Assembly: GCA_902836505.1 (NCBI GenBank)
Contig: CADFQU010000038.1
Span: 1-7,719, forward strand
Direction of reading: 5' to 3'
DNA length: 7,719 nt
Source of the DNA: Streptococcaceae bacterium
Lineage (GTDB): Bacteria; Bacillota; Bacilli; Lactobacillales; Streptococcaceae
A model generated the notes under the pieces. The model was not told the DNA's origin. It saw nothing but the letters and a program-made list of their open reading frames with translations, and did not search any database. The position numbers and the translations under genes were made by a program. This document shows positions 7,301 to 7,719 of the stretch, one piece after another (the first letter of the stretch is position 1; each line of letters starts with the position of its first letter).

Positions 7301-7719
7301 AGGCTTCATCATAGTCCAGATCCTGATAGCCTTTGAGGAAGGACTCCTCCAACCAGGCGAGAGGATCCGCAGTGGATTGCAAGAAGTCTACTAGGGCGTA
7401 GACCTGGTCCTTAAAACCTGCTGGCGACTTGCCCTTTCCTGTGAAGTTCTTAACCAAGCGACTAAAGAGACGTTCAGGCCCTTGCTCCTCATAAAACTGC
7501 TCAAAGACTTGCTCGAAGCAGTCATTCTTGAGTAAGGACTGCTCACTAGCACTTTGGAGGATACGGAAGGTCGGCGAGAGGCCTAATAAATAGCCATATT
7601 TAGAGACCAGTCGCTGCGTGAAGGCATCCATAGTCCCGATATCACTAGTTGGTAATTCTGCAATTTGTTGGGCCAGGTGGTGCTTGAGCTCCTCGTCCTT
7701 GGTAGACTTGAGGCTCTTC
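4329..7719 (-). CDS. rexA: ATP-dependent helicase/nuclease subunit A, RexA (lacking about the first 96 codons, off the right edge)
   Basis: This is the main part of RexA, the motor and second nuclease of the RexAB end-resection complex. The frame is open from the right edge, through [20 protein letters not shown] and MDAFTQR, to the TAA at 4329-4331: 1129 codons. The ATG at 7631 is internal, since homologous residues lie upstream of it. SF1A helicase motifs follow in order: II (VDEYQD, 6735-6752), III ([15 protein letters not shown], 6671-6627), IV (ENFRS, 6557-6543), V ([10 protein letters not shown], 5603-5574) and VI (YVAMTRAER, 5339-5313). The C-terminal nuclease has [10 protein letters not shown] (near 4787-4815), [12 protein letters not shown] and the catalytic DYKTDR with Asp at 4506-4508 and Lys at 4500-4502. 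No frameshift or missing catalytic residue is seen. Walker A is not in this part; it is in the fragment at 2-328. Adding 91 residues and a gap of about 5 gives about 1225, close to the usual RexA size. The DUF4298-like gene follows after 2 bases. Confidence 0.96.
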   Translation of the reverse strand, partial: KSLKSTKDEELKHHLAQQIAELPTSDIGTMDAFTQRLVSKYGYLLGLSPTFRILQSASEQSLLKNDCFEQVFEQFYEEQGPERLFSRLVKNFTGKGKSPAGFKDQVYALVDFLQSTADPLAWLEESFLKGYQDLDYDEALDQLAQEVKEQLFELESFFTFHLANEGQAFSGAKYQENVTAIQDLIARLNEKSSQEAIFEVLERVVLISRASGGRSLTITTRKEDLKELTTAFNDKRKERIEALRAAASQHYQLTYQIRFKDEPLPLLVLLRDFVQAFSIAYLERKKQENTFEFGDISHFAIQILEEFPHIRSLYQERYHEVMVDEYQDTNHTQERMLELLSNGHNRFMVGDIKQSIYRFRQADPQIFNDKFKAYQEEGADGKLILLKENFRSHVEVLEATNHVFERLMDEEVGEILYDQSHRLIAGNPEKKEPTPAYETEFLLYDGSQDVAETSEEEEQEGDSLSSGEVLLVIKEIIRLHNEKGVNFKDITLLTASRTRNDKVLSAFEAYQIPIVADGGEENYLQSVEVMVLLDTLRTINNPLQDYPLVALMKSAMFEFDEDQLARIALQGVEGKKAENLYEKLQHALDQTGSAPQLIDSSLREKLTRFMETLDAWRDYAQTHSLYDLLWKIYQDRHYYDYVGALPNGAQRQANLYALTLRANDFESSSFKGLPRFISMIDKILENQHDLANVAQAVPKDAVQLMTIHKSKGLEFPYVFILNTDKKFVGKELSTNAVISRKNGVGIKYIANLPVESDQEVLPEAVRLVIETLPYQRNVEEIRLAALSEQMRLLYVAMTRAERKLYLVGKGRQDRLEERKWGASVNGRLSPALRKEINCFQDWLYAIQAVFAQQHLAYQTHFVSDQDLTPEQIGHLELKTSLPVDDLKENRQSEEIRRALDVLESVDRLNTQYQAAIQLPSVRTPSQIKKFYEPIQDIEGVDLMEKVAVPLPSFEFPNFGKEEAVTGAAVGSAMHELMQRIPLTMMPTIESLAMILQEVNASPAVKKRIDLKKVLAFFQTDLGQLLLKESGKVHREAPFAMLKTDPASGQDFVVRGILDGYLLLEDRILLFDYKTDRYRNPQDLLDRYQAQLELYAEALRRSYGIDCIESYLILLGGEQLQVVSLADRKD
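4332..4338 (-). promoter_or_regulatory. Ribosome binding site of the DUF4298-like gene
   Basis: The minus strand reads AAAGGAT, 5-6 bases before the ATG at 4326, and is built from the final Lys-Asp codons of rexA just before its TAA. It supports the annotated start and close translational linkage to rexA. Confidence 0.7.

Noticed and set aside
7629..7631. ATG at 7631 as the start of rexA
   Set aside because: The frame stays open upstream to the window edge and encodes RexA-like residues ([14 protein letters not shown]), and a RexA starting here would lack Walker A. The true start is outside the window or corresponds to the fragment at 328.

Overview
The window looks like chromosomal DNA of a Streptococcus, probably of the mitis/sanguinis/parasanguinis part of the genus (species not resolvable here). 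The two large proteins are the streptococcal-type RexA and RexB subunits of the AddAB-family helicase-nuclease, the small gene beside them resembles the DUF4298 proteins I recall downstream of rexA in streptococci, and expression signals are low-GC Gram-positive in type (strong AGGAGG sites, a TGnTATAAT promoter, A/T-flanked terminators). All recognised complete or near-complete genes are on the minus strand, so they read right to left.

Layout in transcription order: 7719-4329 is rexA without its first ~96 codons, running off the right edge. 4326-4021 is a DUF4298-like gene two bases after the rexA stop. 4015-3986 is a bidirectional terminator. 3964-3824 is a highly structured, terminal-inverted-repeat-bounded intergenic element. 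3822-3754 is a possible remnant of another gene's 3' end, followed by a terminator (3739-3712). Then come the rexB promoter and complete rexB (3603-325). rexA starts again at 328, overlapping the rexB stop by 4 bp, but after codon 91 (about base 56) its sequence gives way to a piece of a plus-strand ABC-transporter ATPase gene that fills the left edge.

The genes are therefore circularly permuted relative to the expected rexB-rexA-DUF4298 order. rexA is present in two non-overlapping parts (codons 1-91 on the left, about 97 to the end on the right) that would together give a near-complete protein of about 1225 residues. The joint between DUF4298 and rexB holds the structured repeat-like element. 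This could be a repeat-mediated tandem duplication or excised circle, or a repeat-induced misassembly. The short ABC tail at the left edge and the matching break points in rexA make an assembly artefact a serious possibility.

Functionally, RexA (active SF1A helicase plus nuclease) and RexB (helicase-like but without a Walker A, plus nuclease) form the heterodimer that resects double-strand breaks for RecA-dependent repair. The 4-bp overlap suggests coupled translation in roughly equal amounts. No tRNA, rRNA, CRISPR array or transposase gene was seen. I did not find a new multi-gene system; the most novel items are the intergenic structured element and the rearrangement around it.
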